Shown: positions 1 to 10,585 of the stretch, one piece after another | Numbering within the stretch: position 1 is the stretch's first letter | Layout: each line of letters starts with the position of its first letter | Source: Planctomycetota bacterium | GTDB taxonomy: Bacteria; Planctomycetota; B15-G4 | NCBI GenBank assembly: GCA_029259745.1 | Contig: JAJDEO010000069.1 | Span: 62,001-126,000, forward strand | Direction: 5' to 3' | DNA: 64,000 nt | The notes under the pieces: generated by a model | Databases searched by the model: none | What the model was told of the DNA's origin: nothing | What the model saw: the letters and a program-made list of their open reading frames with translations, nothing else | Made by a program: the position numbers and the translations under genes

Positions 1-98
<98 letters not shown>

Positions 99-298
99 CA
101 CCGCCACCGATCGCCCGCGTCACGGTTCGGTCGACGAAACGGTCGATGCGCCGGCGGCACGGACGACGGGCTCCTGCTCGCAACGCGTGCACGGCGAACC
201 TCGGAACGAGCGCCGCGCGCTGCCCCCCCCGGCGGGTGACACCTTGCTTGGAGATAGGCGCGTGGAAACGGCGGCGCCCCGCTCGCGTGCGGTGAGCG

Positions 299-823
299 TC
301 AGCGCCGCGCGGCGAAAAAAGCCCGTAGCAGCTGCGCCGACTCCTCGGCACCCACGGCCGGATGCACGGTGCAGCGGTGGTTGAGGCGCTCGTCACGCAC
401 GATGTCGCGCAGCGACCCACAGGCGCCCGTCTTGGGGTCGCTGGCCCCGAACACGAGGTGCCGCACGCGCGCGAGAACGATCGCCCCGGCGCACATCGAG
501 CAGGGTTCGAGCGTCGAGGCGAGCAGAGTCCCCTCGGGCAGCCGCGGAACGCCGAGAACTGCGCAGGCCGCGGCGATCGCCAGCCGCTCGGCGTGTCCGG
601 TGGGATCGCTCGCCGACGTGATCGCATTGCGTGCGCGCGCCAGAAGAACCCCGTCTGGACCCACGATCACGGCGCCGACGGGCACTTCCCCGGCCTGATC
701 GGCAGCGCGCGCCTCGTCGAGCGCAAGGTCCATCGCCCAGGAGCAGGCCTCGGCCGACGGCGCGTTCCGGCGCGTCCAGGGCAGGTCGTCACCTGCCCAA
801 TGCGGCTCTGAACAAGGATTCAT
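299..823 (-). CDS. tadA: tRNA-specific adenosine deaminase TadA
   Basis: This is a zinc-dependent tRNA adenosine-34 deaminase. It converts the wobble A of tRNA-Arg(ACG) to inosine so that one tRNA reads CGU, CGC and CGA. With the ATG at 823 it is 174 aa, the usual size. The cytidine-deaminase fold motifs are visible: HAE (His77 zinc ligand, Glu79 catalytic) and PCSMC (Cys108 and Cys111 zinc ligands). The open frame runs upstream to 1042, but that part enters the tRNA-Arg gene and looks non-coding, so the internal ATG was chosen. The gene lies 190 bp downstream of tRNA-Arg(ACG) on the same strand, so the enzyme and its substrate may be co-transcribed. Confidence 0.93.
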   Translation of the reverse strand: MNPCSEPHWAGDDLPWTRRNAPSAEACSWAMDLALDEARAADQAGEVPVGAVIVGPDGVLLARARNAITSASDPTGHAERLAIAAACAVLGVPRLPEGTLLASTLEPCSMCAGAIVLARVRHLVFGASDPKTGACGSLRDIVRDERLNHRCTVHPAVGAEESAQLLRAFFAARR

Positions 824-1012
824 GAACACTGAGAGCCCAGGGGGACCGCTCGTGCCTCGCGAGCCGCGCCGTCTCCAGCACCGCCAGCCCAGGGACACGC
901 TGCGACGAAGCGGCGTCGAACGAAGACCGCCGCCGCCCGCTCTCTTTCCGTGACCAGCCTCGCCGCACCGGCTCACCTCGAGGAAGCAATTCCTGAGGAG
1001 CAGTGTGGAGAG

Positions 1013-1089
<77 letters not shown>

Positions 1090-1581
1090 ACACCTTCGCA
1101 GCGACAGCGAAGAAGGGCCAGATGACACCCTTTGGATGGCGCGATGTCAACGCCATCGTCGTGCAGATAAACGTCTCCGTGTGTGCTCGAATCCGCCAAC
1201 GCAGCCCCGCGCGGGGCGAAAAAATCGGGTTTCGCGCAAAAAAAATTCCGCTTCCCCTTCACTCCCGAAACGTGCTGCCGACATCGACGTCGACGCCCGG
1301 AATGCGACGTTCTGCCGCTGACACCGACGTTGCGGGCACATCACGTTTTCCCTTTGTTTTTCGGGTGTTTCGTCACTTGCCAAAACTGCACGGCGTGTGT
1401 TTACGACACCAACGCAAGCGTCGAGCGCACGCCATGGCACGTCATGTCGAACGACGTGCGCGCGCACGTCGTTGCATGCGTGCACGCAAATACCCCTTCA
1501 TTCCATGTGTGATCCGCCGATATCCCACGTATGCGGTGTGCCGGAGCACACTGCATCCTTTGCAAGGGAGAACACGGCAAC
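1090..1581. other. intergenic region upstream of the Lys-rich protein gene
   Basis: No convincing gene is seen in these 492 bases. The stretch is less GC-rich than its surroundings, with runs of A and T near 1230-1260 and 1340-1390. A weak sigma70-like pair, TTGCCA at 1377-1382 and TTTACG at 1400-1405 with 17-nt spacing, could be a promoter, but the -10 match is poor. A perfect 24-bp palindrome lies at 1450-1473. A Shine-Dalgarno-like AAGGGAG at 1564-1570 precedes the ATG at 1582. Confidence 0.5.
1450..1473. repeat. perfect 24-bp palindrome (possible operator)
   Basis: AACGACGTGCGC (1450-1461) is followed with no spacer by its exact reverse complement (1462-1473). It lies about 110 bp upstream of the Lys-rich protein start. 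With no loop it is more like a dimeric protein-binding site than a terminator. The regulator is unknown. Confidence 0.6.
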
Positions 1582-1935
1582 ATGGCCAAGAAGAAAGCGA
1601 CACGTCGCGCTACCACCAAACGTAAGGCGACGAAACGTAAGACGACCAAGCGCAAGGCTGCCAAGAAGAAGACGGCTAAGCGTAAGGCGACCAAGAAGAA
1701 GGCAACGAAGAAGAAGACCAAGCGCAAGGCGAAGAAGAAGACGGCCAAGCGCAAGGCAACCAAGAAGAAGACCAAGCGCAAGGCAACGAAGAAGAAGGCC
1801 AAGAAGAAGGCCACCAAGCGCAAGGCAACCAAGAAGAAGACCAAGCGTAAGGCCACGAAGAAGAAGGCCACCAAGCGTAAGGCGACGAAGAAGAAGTCCG
1901 CCAAGCGCAAGACGACGCGCCGCAAGAAGCGCTGA
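1582..1935 (+). CDS. histone H1-like Lys/Ala/Thr-repeat DNA-binding protein
   Basis: The 117-aa product is made almost entirely of K, R, A and T in repeating KRKATKKK-type units, giving a very basic, low-complexity protein with no hydrophobic core. Such tails resemble the C-terminal arm of histone H1 and bacterial proteins such as AlgP/HctB-like factors, which bind and compact DNA non-specifically. The start is set by ATG at 1582 with AAGGGAG upstream; the 17 codons before it do not fit the repeat. The coding DNA is itself repetitive (AAGAAGAAG/CGCAAGGC blocks), so length is likely to vary between strains. A strong hairpin follows the stop. A nucleoid-associated role is inferred from composition only. 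Confidence 0.8.
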   Translation: MAKKKATRRATTKRKATKRKTTKRKAAKKKTAKRKATKKKATKKKTKRKAKKKTAKRKATKKKTKRKATKKKAKKKATKRKATKKKTKRKATKKKATKRKATKKKSAKRKTTRRKKR

Positions 1936-1962
1936 TCGTCAGCTCGGTTTTATCGAGGTGAT

Positions 1963-2004
1963 CGGCGGGTGCTCCCCCTCTCGTCCCCGGAGGAGCACCC
2001 GCCG
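1963..2004 (+). terminator. hairpin terminator after the Lys-rich gene
   Basis: A perfect 13-bp stem, CGGCGGGTGCTCC at 1963-1975 pairing with 1992-2004, has a 16-nt loop and starts 28 nt after the stop codon. Only a short pyrimidine run (TCTCT) follows, so it is strong but not a classic U-tract terminator. Confidence 0.7.
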
Positions 2005-2080
2005 TCTCTATGGGCTGCACAGTTGGCCGCAAGCCTGGGCTGGGTCCTCGACGCCACAGACGGCGCCAGGCGCGCTCTAG

Positions 2081-2240
2081 CAGCGCGTTGAAAGACTCAT
2101 TCGACGCGTCGCACGCGCCCAGTCGCCCTCGATCAGGCGCAGAAGCCTCCGCGAGTCCACCGATTCGCCTGCGTTTCCGCACCTGATCGAGAACAACTGG
2201 TCACGCGCTGCGCACTCGGAGCGAGGCGCCACCAACGGCT
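2081..2240 (+). repeat. MITE-like interspersed element, copy A
   Basis: This is the first of four related elements in the window (others at 10428-10585, 45977-46135 and 51315-51470). The left end is CAGCGCGTTGAAAGACTCAT, close to the left ends of the 46-kb and 51-kb copies. The 27-bp core at 2146-2172 matches the 46-kb copy at 24 of 27 positions. The right inverted end (about 2217-2240) is decayed. There is no transposase and no credible protein inside. It occupies most of the 366-base gap between the Lys-rich gene and the HAD gene. Confidence 0.7.
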
Positions 2241-2301
2241 CTTCAGCCCCTGCGCACCGCCGCAAGTGCGCTCGCGCAGCTCCCCGACAGCCGGATGCGC
2301 G

Positions 2302-2970
2302 TCACGCGCGAGCGTCGAGGCGTTCGAGCAGTTCCTGGTCGAGGCTCTCGAGCGACGCGAGCACGGCAGCGGCACCCGCGCGACGGTGTGCCTCGCCCGC
2401 GTCCCCCGCCCGCGGCAAGGCGAGCGCGAGCATCTCGGCCGACCGTGCAGCTTGCACACCGTAGGCGGCATCCTCGACCACCGCGCACGCACTCGGCGCG
2501 ACACCCAGACGCCGCGCTGCTTCGAGGAACAAATCCGGCGCGGGCTTGCCGCGCGCCACGTCGTCGATCGCAACCGTGGCACGAAACGTCCGCTGCAGCC
2601 CGAGCTTCGTGACGACGATGTCGACCTGCTGCCGCGTCGCCGACGATGCCACGGCCAACGTGTAGCCGTCGGCCCCGAGCCGCAGCAGGCATTCGAGCAC
2701 GCCGGCCTGCGGCGCGAGTGGCTCGCGCACGAGCCGCTCGACGTAGAGTCGTTGGCGCTCCTCGGCAAGCACCGCGGCCGAGATGTCGAGATCGACGTGC
2801 GCGACGACATCCTCGAAGAACGCCACCTCGTCCATGCCGATGCGCGGCCAATAGAACGACTCGTCGATCGCCTTGCCGTGCGGCGCGAGGACTTGCTGGG
2901 TCGTCGCGAAATGCAGCGGCTCGCTATCGATGAGCACACCGTCCATGTCGAACACCACGGCTTCGATCAT
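2302..2970 (-). CDS. HAD-superfamily phosphatase / beta-phosphoglucomutase-like
   Basis: This 222-aa protein has the haloacid-dehalogenase fold. Motif I is FDMDGVLIDSEP with the nucleophile Asp8 and acid/base Asp10. Motif II Ser lies in VASSAT, motif III Lys in GKPAPD, and motif IV acidic residues in VVEDAAYG. The cap domain and overall size match subfamily IA enzymes such as phosphoglycolate phosphatase and beta-phosphoglucomutase. The exact substrate cannot be read from sequence. ATG at 2970 was chosen because motif I begins seven residues later; the upstream extension to 3054 lacks family character. The gene is divergent from the symporter operon. Confidence 0.88.
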   Translation of the reverse strand: MIEAVVFDMDGVLIDSEPLHFATTQQVLAPHGKAIDESFYWPRIGMDEVAFFEDVVAHVDLDISAAVLAEERQRLYVERLVREPLAPQAGVLECLLRLGADGYTLAVASSATRQQVDIVVTKLGLQRTFRATVAIDDVARGKPAPDLFLEAARRLGVAPSACAVVEDAAYGVQAARSAEMLALALPRAGDAGEAHRRAGAAAVLASLESLDQELLERLDARA

Positions 2971-3287
2971 CGGTCTCTCGGGGTCGTCCGTTCGGGGTCG
3001 TCGGTTGCCCGCGCTCAGCGCCTCAGGGCGGAGCGCGACACGATAGAACCGCACTTCGGAGCGACGCCACCCTCGTCTTGTGCTGACGAATCACGCGCGC
3101 CGAAGAACCGCGCCACGTCAGTGCCACACGCATCGTTTCCGGTCACATGACGGCAGCGCGCACCGCCCCCGCGAACCCGGATTCTTCACGGACTCACGAC
3201 AATCCGGCCCCGCGGCCGAGCGACGACTGGATCGCGCCGCCCCACCGACGACAATGGCGCCCCTCGCCTTTCCGACGGAGACACGCC
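2971..3287. other. divergent intergenic region between HAD gene and symporter
   Basis: The 317 bases separate divergent starts and should hold both promoters; no clear -35/-10 pair is seen. An ATG at 3147 is in frame with the symporter, but the 47 codons between it and 3288 translate to an Arg/Pro-rich stretch unlike the family. A GGAG (3276-3279) sits 8 nt before the TTG at 3288. Confidence 0.4.
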
Positions 3288-4928
3288 TTGTCAGCCAGCG
3301 ACGCCGTCCCGGCGCTCGACGAACGCGACCACTGGGGTTCGCGGCTCGGCCTGATCCTCGCCATGGCCGGCAATGCCGTGGGCTTGGGCAACTTCCTGCG
3401 CTTCCCGAACGAAGCCGTGCGCGCGGGCGAAGGCTTCATGACGGCCTACTTCGTCTGCCTCGTGCTCCTCGGCCTGCCGCTGATGTGGATGGAGTGGAGC
3501 CTTGGCCGGCGCGGTGGACGGCTCGGCTATTCGACGGCGCCGGGCATGTTGCAGAGCCTCACGTCCCTGCGCGCCGTGCGCTACCTCGGCGCGATCGGCA
3601 TCGTCATGCCGCTGCTCATCGTCATCTATTACGTCTACATCGAATCGTGGACGCTCGGCTACGCCTACCAGGCGGCCACCGGTGAGCTGGGGGCATCGAT
3701 CGGCGCCACGCAGGCGCACCTCGCCGAGTACACGGGCGCGTCGGGCGGCTTCGCGGGGCACGCCGAGTGGATGGGCTCCACGACGGCCTACACCTTCCTC
3801 GGCATCACGCTGCTCGTGAACTTGTTTGTGCTCTCGCGCGGCGTCATGAAGGGCATCGAGATCGTCGCGAAGGTCGGGATGCCGCTGCTCGTGCTCATCG
3901 CCGTCGCGCTGACGGCGCGCGTGATGACCCTTCCCGATCAAGACGGCCGCGAAGTCGCCGACGGGCTCGCGCTCTTCTGGACACCGAACATCGAGCGGCT
4001 CTTCAGCTCCGGCGCGGAGGTCATCTGGCTCGCTGCCGCGGGACAGATCTTCTTCTCGCTCTCGGTCGGCTCGGGCGCCATCGGCACCTTCGCGTCGTAC
4101 CTCACCGACGACGACGACGTCGCGCTCACGGGCCTCACGACGGTGTCGGCGAACGAGTTCTGCGAGGTCATCCTCGGCGGGACACTCGCGATCCCGGCCG
4201 CGTATCTCTTCTTCGGCAGCGAGCAGGTCGCCGAGATCGCGCAGAGTTCCATGGCCCTCGCCTTCGTGACCATGCCGGACATCTTCGCGAGCATGCCGAT
4301 GCTCGGAGGCGAGGCCGGCCCGGCGAGCGTGCAGGTTTTCGGAACGATGTGGTTCGGGCTGCTCTTCGTGGCGGGGATCACGTCGTCACTCGCGCTGTCA
4401 CAGCCTGCGATGGCGTTCTTCCAGGACCTGCTCGGCATCTCGCGCGGCGTCGCGACGCTGATCGTCGGCGCGATCATCACGCTCTGTGTGCAGCCGATCG
4501 TGCTCGTCCCCGGTGTCCTCGAAGAGGTCGACTACTGGGCCGGGACGTTCGGGCTCGTCGTCTTCTCACTCGTCGAAGTCGTGTTGCTCATGTGGGTCTT
4601 CGGCGCGCGACGGGCATGGGGAGAACTCCACCGCGGCGCCGAGATCCGCATCCCCCGCATGTTCTTCTGGATCATGACTTGGGTGACGCCGGCGATCCTG
4701 TTCGTCATGCTCGGCTTCTGGGGCTGGAACCAAGCGCTCCCGATCCTCTCGATGGAGCGCAGCCCAGGCGGCGGGGACTACTCCCTCGCGGCGCGCCACG
4801 GAGCCTGGATCGCGCGCGGCATGATGATGGGGCTTCTGGCGTTCGTCGTCGTGTTGATCGCCGTGGCGAGCAAGCGAGGGCGGTTCGACGCCGTCATGGC
4901 CTTGCATGACGAAGAGGATGGCGCGTGA
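3288..4928 (+). CDS. neurotransmitter:sodium symporter family transporter (MetP-like)
   Basis: This is a secondary transporter of the LeuT/SNF fold that couples sodium entry to uptake of an amino acid. The protein is 546 aa from the TTG at 3288 (593 aa if the ATG at 3147 is used) with about 12 membrane segments. The family signature GNAVGLGNFLRFP, the unwound TM1 that binds sodium and substrate, is clear near the N-terminus. A further signature region, WMEWSLGRRGGR, follows TM2. A 44-codon gene overlapping its stop by one base resembles the MetS small subunit. The best functional guess is therefore a MetPS-type methionine/alanine importer. That is inference from pairing, not from substrate residues. 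Confidence 0.9.
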   Translation: MSASDAVPALDERDHWGSRLGLILAMAGNAVGLGNFLRFPNEAVRAGEGFMTAYFVCLVLLGLPLMWMEWSLGRRGGRLGYSTAPGMLQSLTSLRAVRYLGAIGIVMPLLIVIYYVYIESWTLGYAYQAATGELGASIGATQAHLAEYTGASGGFAGHAEWMGSTTAYTFLGITLLVNLFVLSRGVMKGIEIVAKVGMPLLVLIAVALTARVMTLPDQDGREVADGLALFWTPNIERLFSSGAEVIWLAAAGQIFFSLSVGSGAIGTFASYLTDDDDVALTGLTTVSANEFCEVILGGTLAIPAAYLFFGSEQVAEIAQSSMALAFVTMPDIFASMPMLGGEAGPASVQVFGTMWFGLLFVAGITSSLALSQPAMAFFQDLLGISRGVATLIVGAIITLCVQPIVLVPGVLEEVDYWAGTFGLVVFSLVEVVLLMWVFGARRAWGELHRGAEIRIPRMFFWIMTWVTPAILFVMLGFWGWNQALPILSMERSPGGGDYSLAARHGAWIARGMMMGLLAFVVVLIAVASKRGRFDAVMALHDEEDGA

Positions 4929-5062
4929 TGACCACTCCCGAGCCGCAGATGACGATGGGCGCGTGGATCTTCCTCGCGATCGGATGGTTCGCCGTGACCA
5001 CGTTGGCCGTGTGGTGCTTCCGACGCGTCTTGCGCCCCGACCGTTCCGATGACGACGGCTGA
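4928..5062 (+). CDS. MetS-like small subunit of NSS transporter (44 aa)
   Basis: This 44-codon gene starts inside the symporter stop codon (TGATG, one-base overlap), so it is probably translationally coupled to it. The product has a short N-terminus, a single hydrophobic helix (residues about 11-31, GAWIFLAIGWFAVTTLAVW) and a basic, then acidic, C-terminal tail. This is the layout of MetS small subunits, which are required by MetP-type methionine/alanine importers. Sequence identity to known MetS cannot be measured here, so the assignment rests on size, topology and position. The gene ends 14 nt inside the next gene. Confidence 0.65.
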   Translation: MTTPEPQMTMGAWIFLAIGWFAVTTLAVWCFRRVLRPDRSDDDG

Positions 5063-5492
5063 CCGCCGCGCGCGTCAGGTCGCGGCCGTCGCGCGTCCCG
5101 CGGCACCCGAGGAGCCCGACGCCCCGCTCGTCGTGTTGCGCCGTTGGCGTGACGACGACCTCGTCGATGACGCGGCGCTCGACCTCCTCGACGACGTCGC
5201 ACGCGCCCACGGGCAACTCCGCGAGCTGCGCCTCGAGAGCGCCTGGCAACGCTCGTTCGGGTGGTTCGTCGCCCGCAGCGTCGTCGTCTTCGGGATGCTC
5301 GTCATCTTCGCCGTCGCGTTCGCCCCAGACGCCGTGCCGTTCGCGTCGATCGTCGCCGCGCTTGCCGGGGTGGGACTGTTCTACGTCGTCATCGTCCTCA
5401 CGGCGCCGTTCCGCCTGCGCCGGCACCGACGAATCCGCGCGCACTGCCTCGCGACGTTCCATGCCGCCCTCGACCGACACCGCGACGGGTGA
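5049..5492 (+). CDS. small membrane protein of the symporter operon, unknown function
   Basis: The 147-aa product is not recognised. Residues 1-65 are polar and charged (RRWRDDDLVDDAALDLL region, probably helical and cytoplasmic). Two hydrophobic segments follow near residues 74-94 and 98-118, then a basic tail. Its start overlaps the preceding small-subunit gene by 14 nt, so the three genes form one operon, and a role in assembling or regulating the symporter is possible. It converges with the SpoVR gene; the two stops are only 3 nt apart, leaving no room for a separate terminator. Confidence 0.65.
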   Translation: MTTADRRARQVAAVARPAAPEEPDAPLVVLRRWRDDDLVDDAALDLLDDVARAHGQLRELRLESAWQRSFGWFVARSVVVFGMLVIFAVAFAPDAVPFASIVAALAGVGLFYVVIVLTAPFRLRRHRRIRAHCLATFHAALDRHRDG

Positions 5493-5495
5493 ACG

Positions 5496-6773
5496 TCAGG
5501 CGGCGTCGGAACGCTCGCCGACCTCACGCGCGACCTCGCCGTCGCGCGCCACGATGCTCAGCAGGGCGTCGCGTCCGTCGAGCCGCGTGAAGAGCCGCAC
5601 CGCACCGCCCCACAGCGCTTGGACGTGACGCAGGCACTCCTCGGCCTGGTCGAGCTGCAGTTCTGAGCCGCTCCAGACGTGCACGAGTTCGAGTTCGTCG
5701 TCAGCGACATCGCTGACGCGCTCGATGATCGGCTGTCCGGCGTTGGCCAAGCTCGCAACGGTGGCATGGCGCGCCTTTGCGCACTCCTCGCTCGACACCC
5801 CCAGGCCGTGGGCGCGACAGAAAGGCTCGTCGAGGTAGCGGTCGACGAACGTCACGTCGTTGTGCGTGCGACGGGCATCGAAGGCCACCTCCATCGCCGT
5901 TCGTCCGTCGCCTTCGTCGGCATGCCCCTCGGCGATCCAACGGAACAGTTCGATCCCGAGCTTGTACGGATTCTTCGGGCCCTCGTCGCCGCCCATCGCG
6001 CCGCTATGGGCGTCGGCGTAGTCGACGACCTCGGCGTCGTGGAGCAGGTCGTCGGTCATGAGTCGGCTGTGCCAGAACGACGCCCAGCCCTCGTTCATGA
6101 TCTTCGTGAGCATCTGCGGCAAGAAGTAGTACGCCTCGTCGCGCAGCAGCCCGAGCAGCTCGCGCTGCCAGTTGCTGAGATCGCCTTGTTGCGCGAGGTG
6201 ACCGAGGATGTCGCGCGGCGTCGACTCGCGGTCGAGCGGCGGCGCGTTCCCGGGGCGCCCACGCGCGCGCGCCATCGCGCCCGAGTCGACGAGGTTGTCG
6301 ATCGAGTGGATGCGATCGATGAACGTCTCGACCGCGTCGATACCGTAGCGGTCGGAGATCGTGCGCACGCGTGCGCCGTGACTCGCCATGACGTCGATCA
6401 TGTTGCCGTCGGTGTGCGCGAACCAGGCGTTGTTGCGGAAGAAGTCGGCGTGTCCGCAGACGTGCGCCATGACGAGCTTCTGATCGAGTCGCGAGTTCTG
6501 GCTCAGCAGGTACGCCACGACAGGGTCGGTGTTGATCACGAGCTCGTAGATCTTCTGCAGGCCGTACTGGTGCCCCTTCACGAGACGGTCGTACTCCATC
6601 CCGAAGCGCCAGTGCGGATAGCGCACGGGGAAGCCGCCGAACGCCGCGATCTCGTTGAGCTGCCGATAGTCGACGAGCTCGTAGCGGATCTCCGGCACGT
6701 CGAGGCCGCGCTGCCTCGCGCGCGCCTCGATCGCTGCCTGCATGGCTTCGAACTCGGGGCCGATCGCAGCCAT
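5496..6773 (-). CDS. SpoVR family protein (YcgB-like)
   Basis: The 425-aa protein matches the SpoVR/YcgB family: an N-terminal YxLVDYRQLNEIAAFGGFPVRYPHW-type region, a QKIYELVINTDP motif, and an internal AHVCGHADFF / HTDGNM histidine-rich segment. The length is slightly below the usual 500 aa. Family members accompany PrkA kinase and DUF444 proteins and are induced by starvation or sporulation; the biochemical role is unsettled. It is the last gene of a three-gene operon and its ATG overlaps the DUF444 stop by one base (TGATG). Confidence 0.93.
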   Translation of the reverse strand: MAAIGPEFEAMQAAIEARARQRGLDVPEIRYELVDYRQLNEIAAFGGFPVRYPHWRFGMEYDRLVKGHQYGLQKIYELVINTDPVVAYLLSQNSRLDQKLVMAHVCGHADFFRNNAWFAHTDGNMIDVMASHGARVRTISDRYGIDAVETFIDRIHSIDNLVDSGAMARARGRPGNAPPLDRESTPRDILGHLAQQGDLSNWQRELLGLLRDEAYYFLPQMLTKIMNEGWASFWHSRLMTDDLLHDAEVVDYADAHSGAMGGDEGPKNPYKLGIELFRWIAEGHADEGDGRTAMEVAFDARRTHNDVTFVDRYLDEPFCRAHGLGVSSEECAKARHATVASLANAGQPIIERVSDVADDELELVHVWSGSELQLDQAEECLRHVQALWGGAVRLFTRLDGRDALLSIVARDGEVAREVGERSDAA

Positions 6774-7887
6774 CAGACGCCCTTTCCGAGGAAGGACTTG
6801 ATCGCCGGCAGGATGCCGTCGCGGTCCGGGATCTCTTCGGTGATCACGAGCTCGTCGTGCTCGAGTGCCGCGTCGAGGTCCTTCTTGAACTGGCCCGAAC
6901 CGTAGGCACTCTTCACCTGTCCGTAGCAGAAGAGGTTGGCGCCGCCGAGCAGCCGTTCGCGCAGCAACGACACGCAGCGCTCGGTGTCGCGTCCACTCCA
7001 GTTGTCACCGTCCGAGAAGTGGAAGATGTAGATGTTCCACTCGGACGCCGGGAACTGTTGCTCGATGATGTCGGCAGCCAGCGAGTAGGCCGAGCTGATC
7101 TTCGTGCCGCCCGATTCGCGCAGCCGGTAGAAGGTGTCCTGGTCGACTTCCTTCGCGACGGCATCGTGCACGATGTAGCGCGTCTCGAGGCTGTGGTACT
7201 GGCTGCGCAGCCACGTGTCGATCCAGAAGGACACGAGCCGCACGATCTCCTTCTGCTCGCGCCCCATCGAGCCCGACACGTCCATCATGTACATGATCAT
7301 GGCGGCGTGATCGGGGCGCCACGTGTCCTTCCAACTTCGGAAGCGCATGTCGTCGACGACGGGAACGATCACGGGGTCGTCGGGGTTGTACGTGTCGGAG
7401 GCGATCTGTCGCTTGAGCGCCTCCTTCATCGTGCGGCGCATGTGACGCAGCGAGTGCGGGCCTTGGCGATGCATCGAACTGAAGCGGCGGTTCAACGAAT
7501 CGACGCTGGCGCGCCCGCGTGGCTGCACGTTCGGAAGGGCGAGTTCGTCGCCGAGGATGCGCGCCATCTCTTCGAGCGAGAGTTCCACTTCGAGCAAGTG
7601 CTGACCGGCGTGCTCGCCGGCCTGCCCCGCGCCCGGGGCCTCCCCGCCCTGCCCCCTGCCGTCGGCGTCGCCGTCACCTTGACCCTGCCCCTCACCGTTC
7701 TCACCGTGGCGAAAGCGTGGGAGCTCGATACGCGGCACGGGGATCGAGACGAGCTGCTTGCCCTTGCGGCCAATGAGTTCGCTGCCCGTCACGTACTTCT
7801 TGAGGTCGCGCTTGATGTGGCCGCGGACGATCTCCGAGAAGCGGCTGCGATCGCGCTCGATGCGTCGGATGTTCGAGCGCTCGTCGG

Positions 7888-7891
<4 letters not shown>
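6773..7891 (-). CDS. DUF444 / YeaH-type protein with VWA-like domain
   Basis: The 372-aa protein is the YeaH (UPF0229/DUF444) partner of PrkA. An N-terminal helical part is followed by a Gly/Glu/Gln-rich low-complexity linker (residues about 63-95). The C-terminal half is a von Willebrand A-like domain with the metal-site motif MMDVSGSMG (DVSGS, residues 204-208). Such domains bind partner proteins through a divalent ion. It overlaps the kinase gene upstream by 4 nt (ATGA) and SpoVR downstream by 1 nt, so the three products are probably made in fixed proportion. Confidence 0.93.
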
Positions 7892-9963
<2,072 letters not shown>

Positions 9964-10585
9964 GGTGCATCTCGCGCGGAGTTGGACACGCGCGAGGGAA
10001 TGCGCGACGCGTCTTGGCAGACGACGCACCGCTCACGGTCGGAGACGGAGGCGCCTCTGCTCCCTATCGAGACGACGCCGACCGCGCCTTTAGGACACTC
10101 GAAACGTGGACCAAACCCGAGACCCCGCGCGAAACTCCCCCGACCTCGACATTCGCCGGAAGACGAGGCTCTGCCTCCGGAACTCGTCGCCTCGAGCGCG
10201 CGTGTGACTCCGCTCCGAGCTGCGGGAAGCGTGTTCAGCGAGTGCGACCTCGCGCCTCCAGGCGTGCCTCGTCGTCACGCTGGCGGGCGGCGCTGCGCTT
10301 GGCGTGTCGTTCGGCGGCCAGGCACCGTGCCAGATGCAGACCGTGCCGTCGCCGGGCGCCGAAGCAAGGCCTCGATCCGTCGGGGCTCGGCTTCGAATCG
10401 CGACGATCGGGCGCTGAGGACGGCTCGTGGTGTGATTCAAACGTTCGCGAAATGAGTTTTGGGTCATCGTCGTCGCCGCAAAGGCGCATCGCCGCAGGCG
10501 AATGGGTGGATTCGTCGAGGAGATGCAACACAGCCAGCGGCGCGGAGGGTGTGAAACAAATGACGCGAACTCTTGAATCACACCA
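9964..10585. other. 622-bp intergenic region containing MITE-like copy D
   Basis: No gene is supported. The left part (9964-10427) should carry the promoter of the PrkA operon; I see no confident -35/-10 pair or sigma54 site. The right part is filled by the inverted-ended element at 10428-10585, which stops exactly at the TAG codon of the downstream YfhO-type gene. Confidence 0.5.
10428..10585 (-). repeat. MITE-like interspersed element, copy D
   Basis: A 158-bp element is bounded by inverted ends: TGGTGTGATTCAA at 10428-10440 and its exact reverse complement at 10573-10585, followed inward by GTTCGCG on both sides after two mismatches. Its core at 10494-10520 matches the reverse complement of 46042-46068 at 26 of 27 positions. 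The terminal sequence differs from the CAGC ends of the other copies, yet length and core position are the same. It abuts the stop codon of the YfhO-type gene. Confidence 0.72.
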
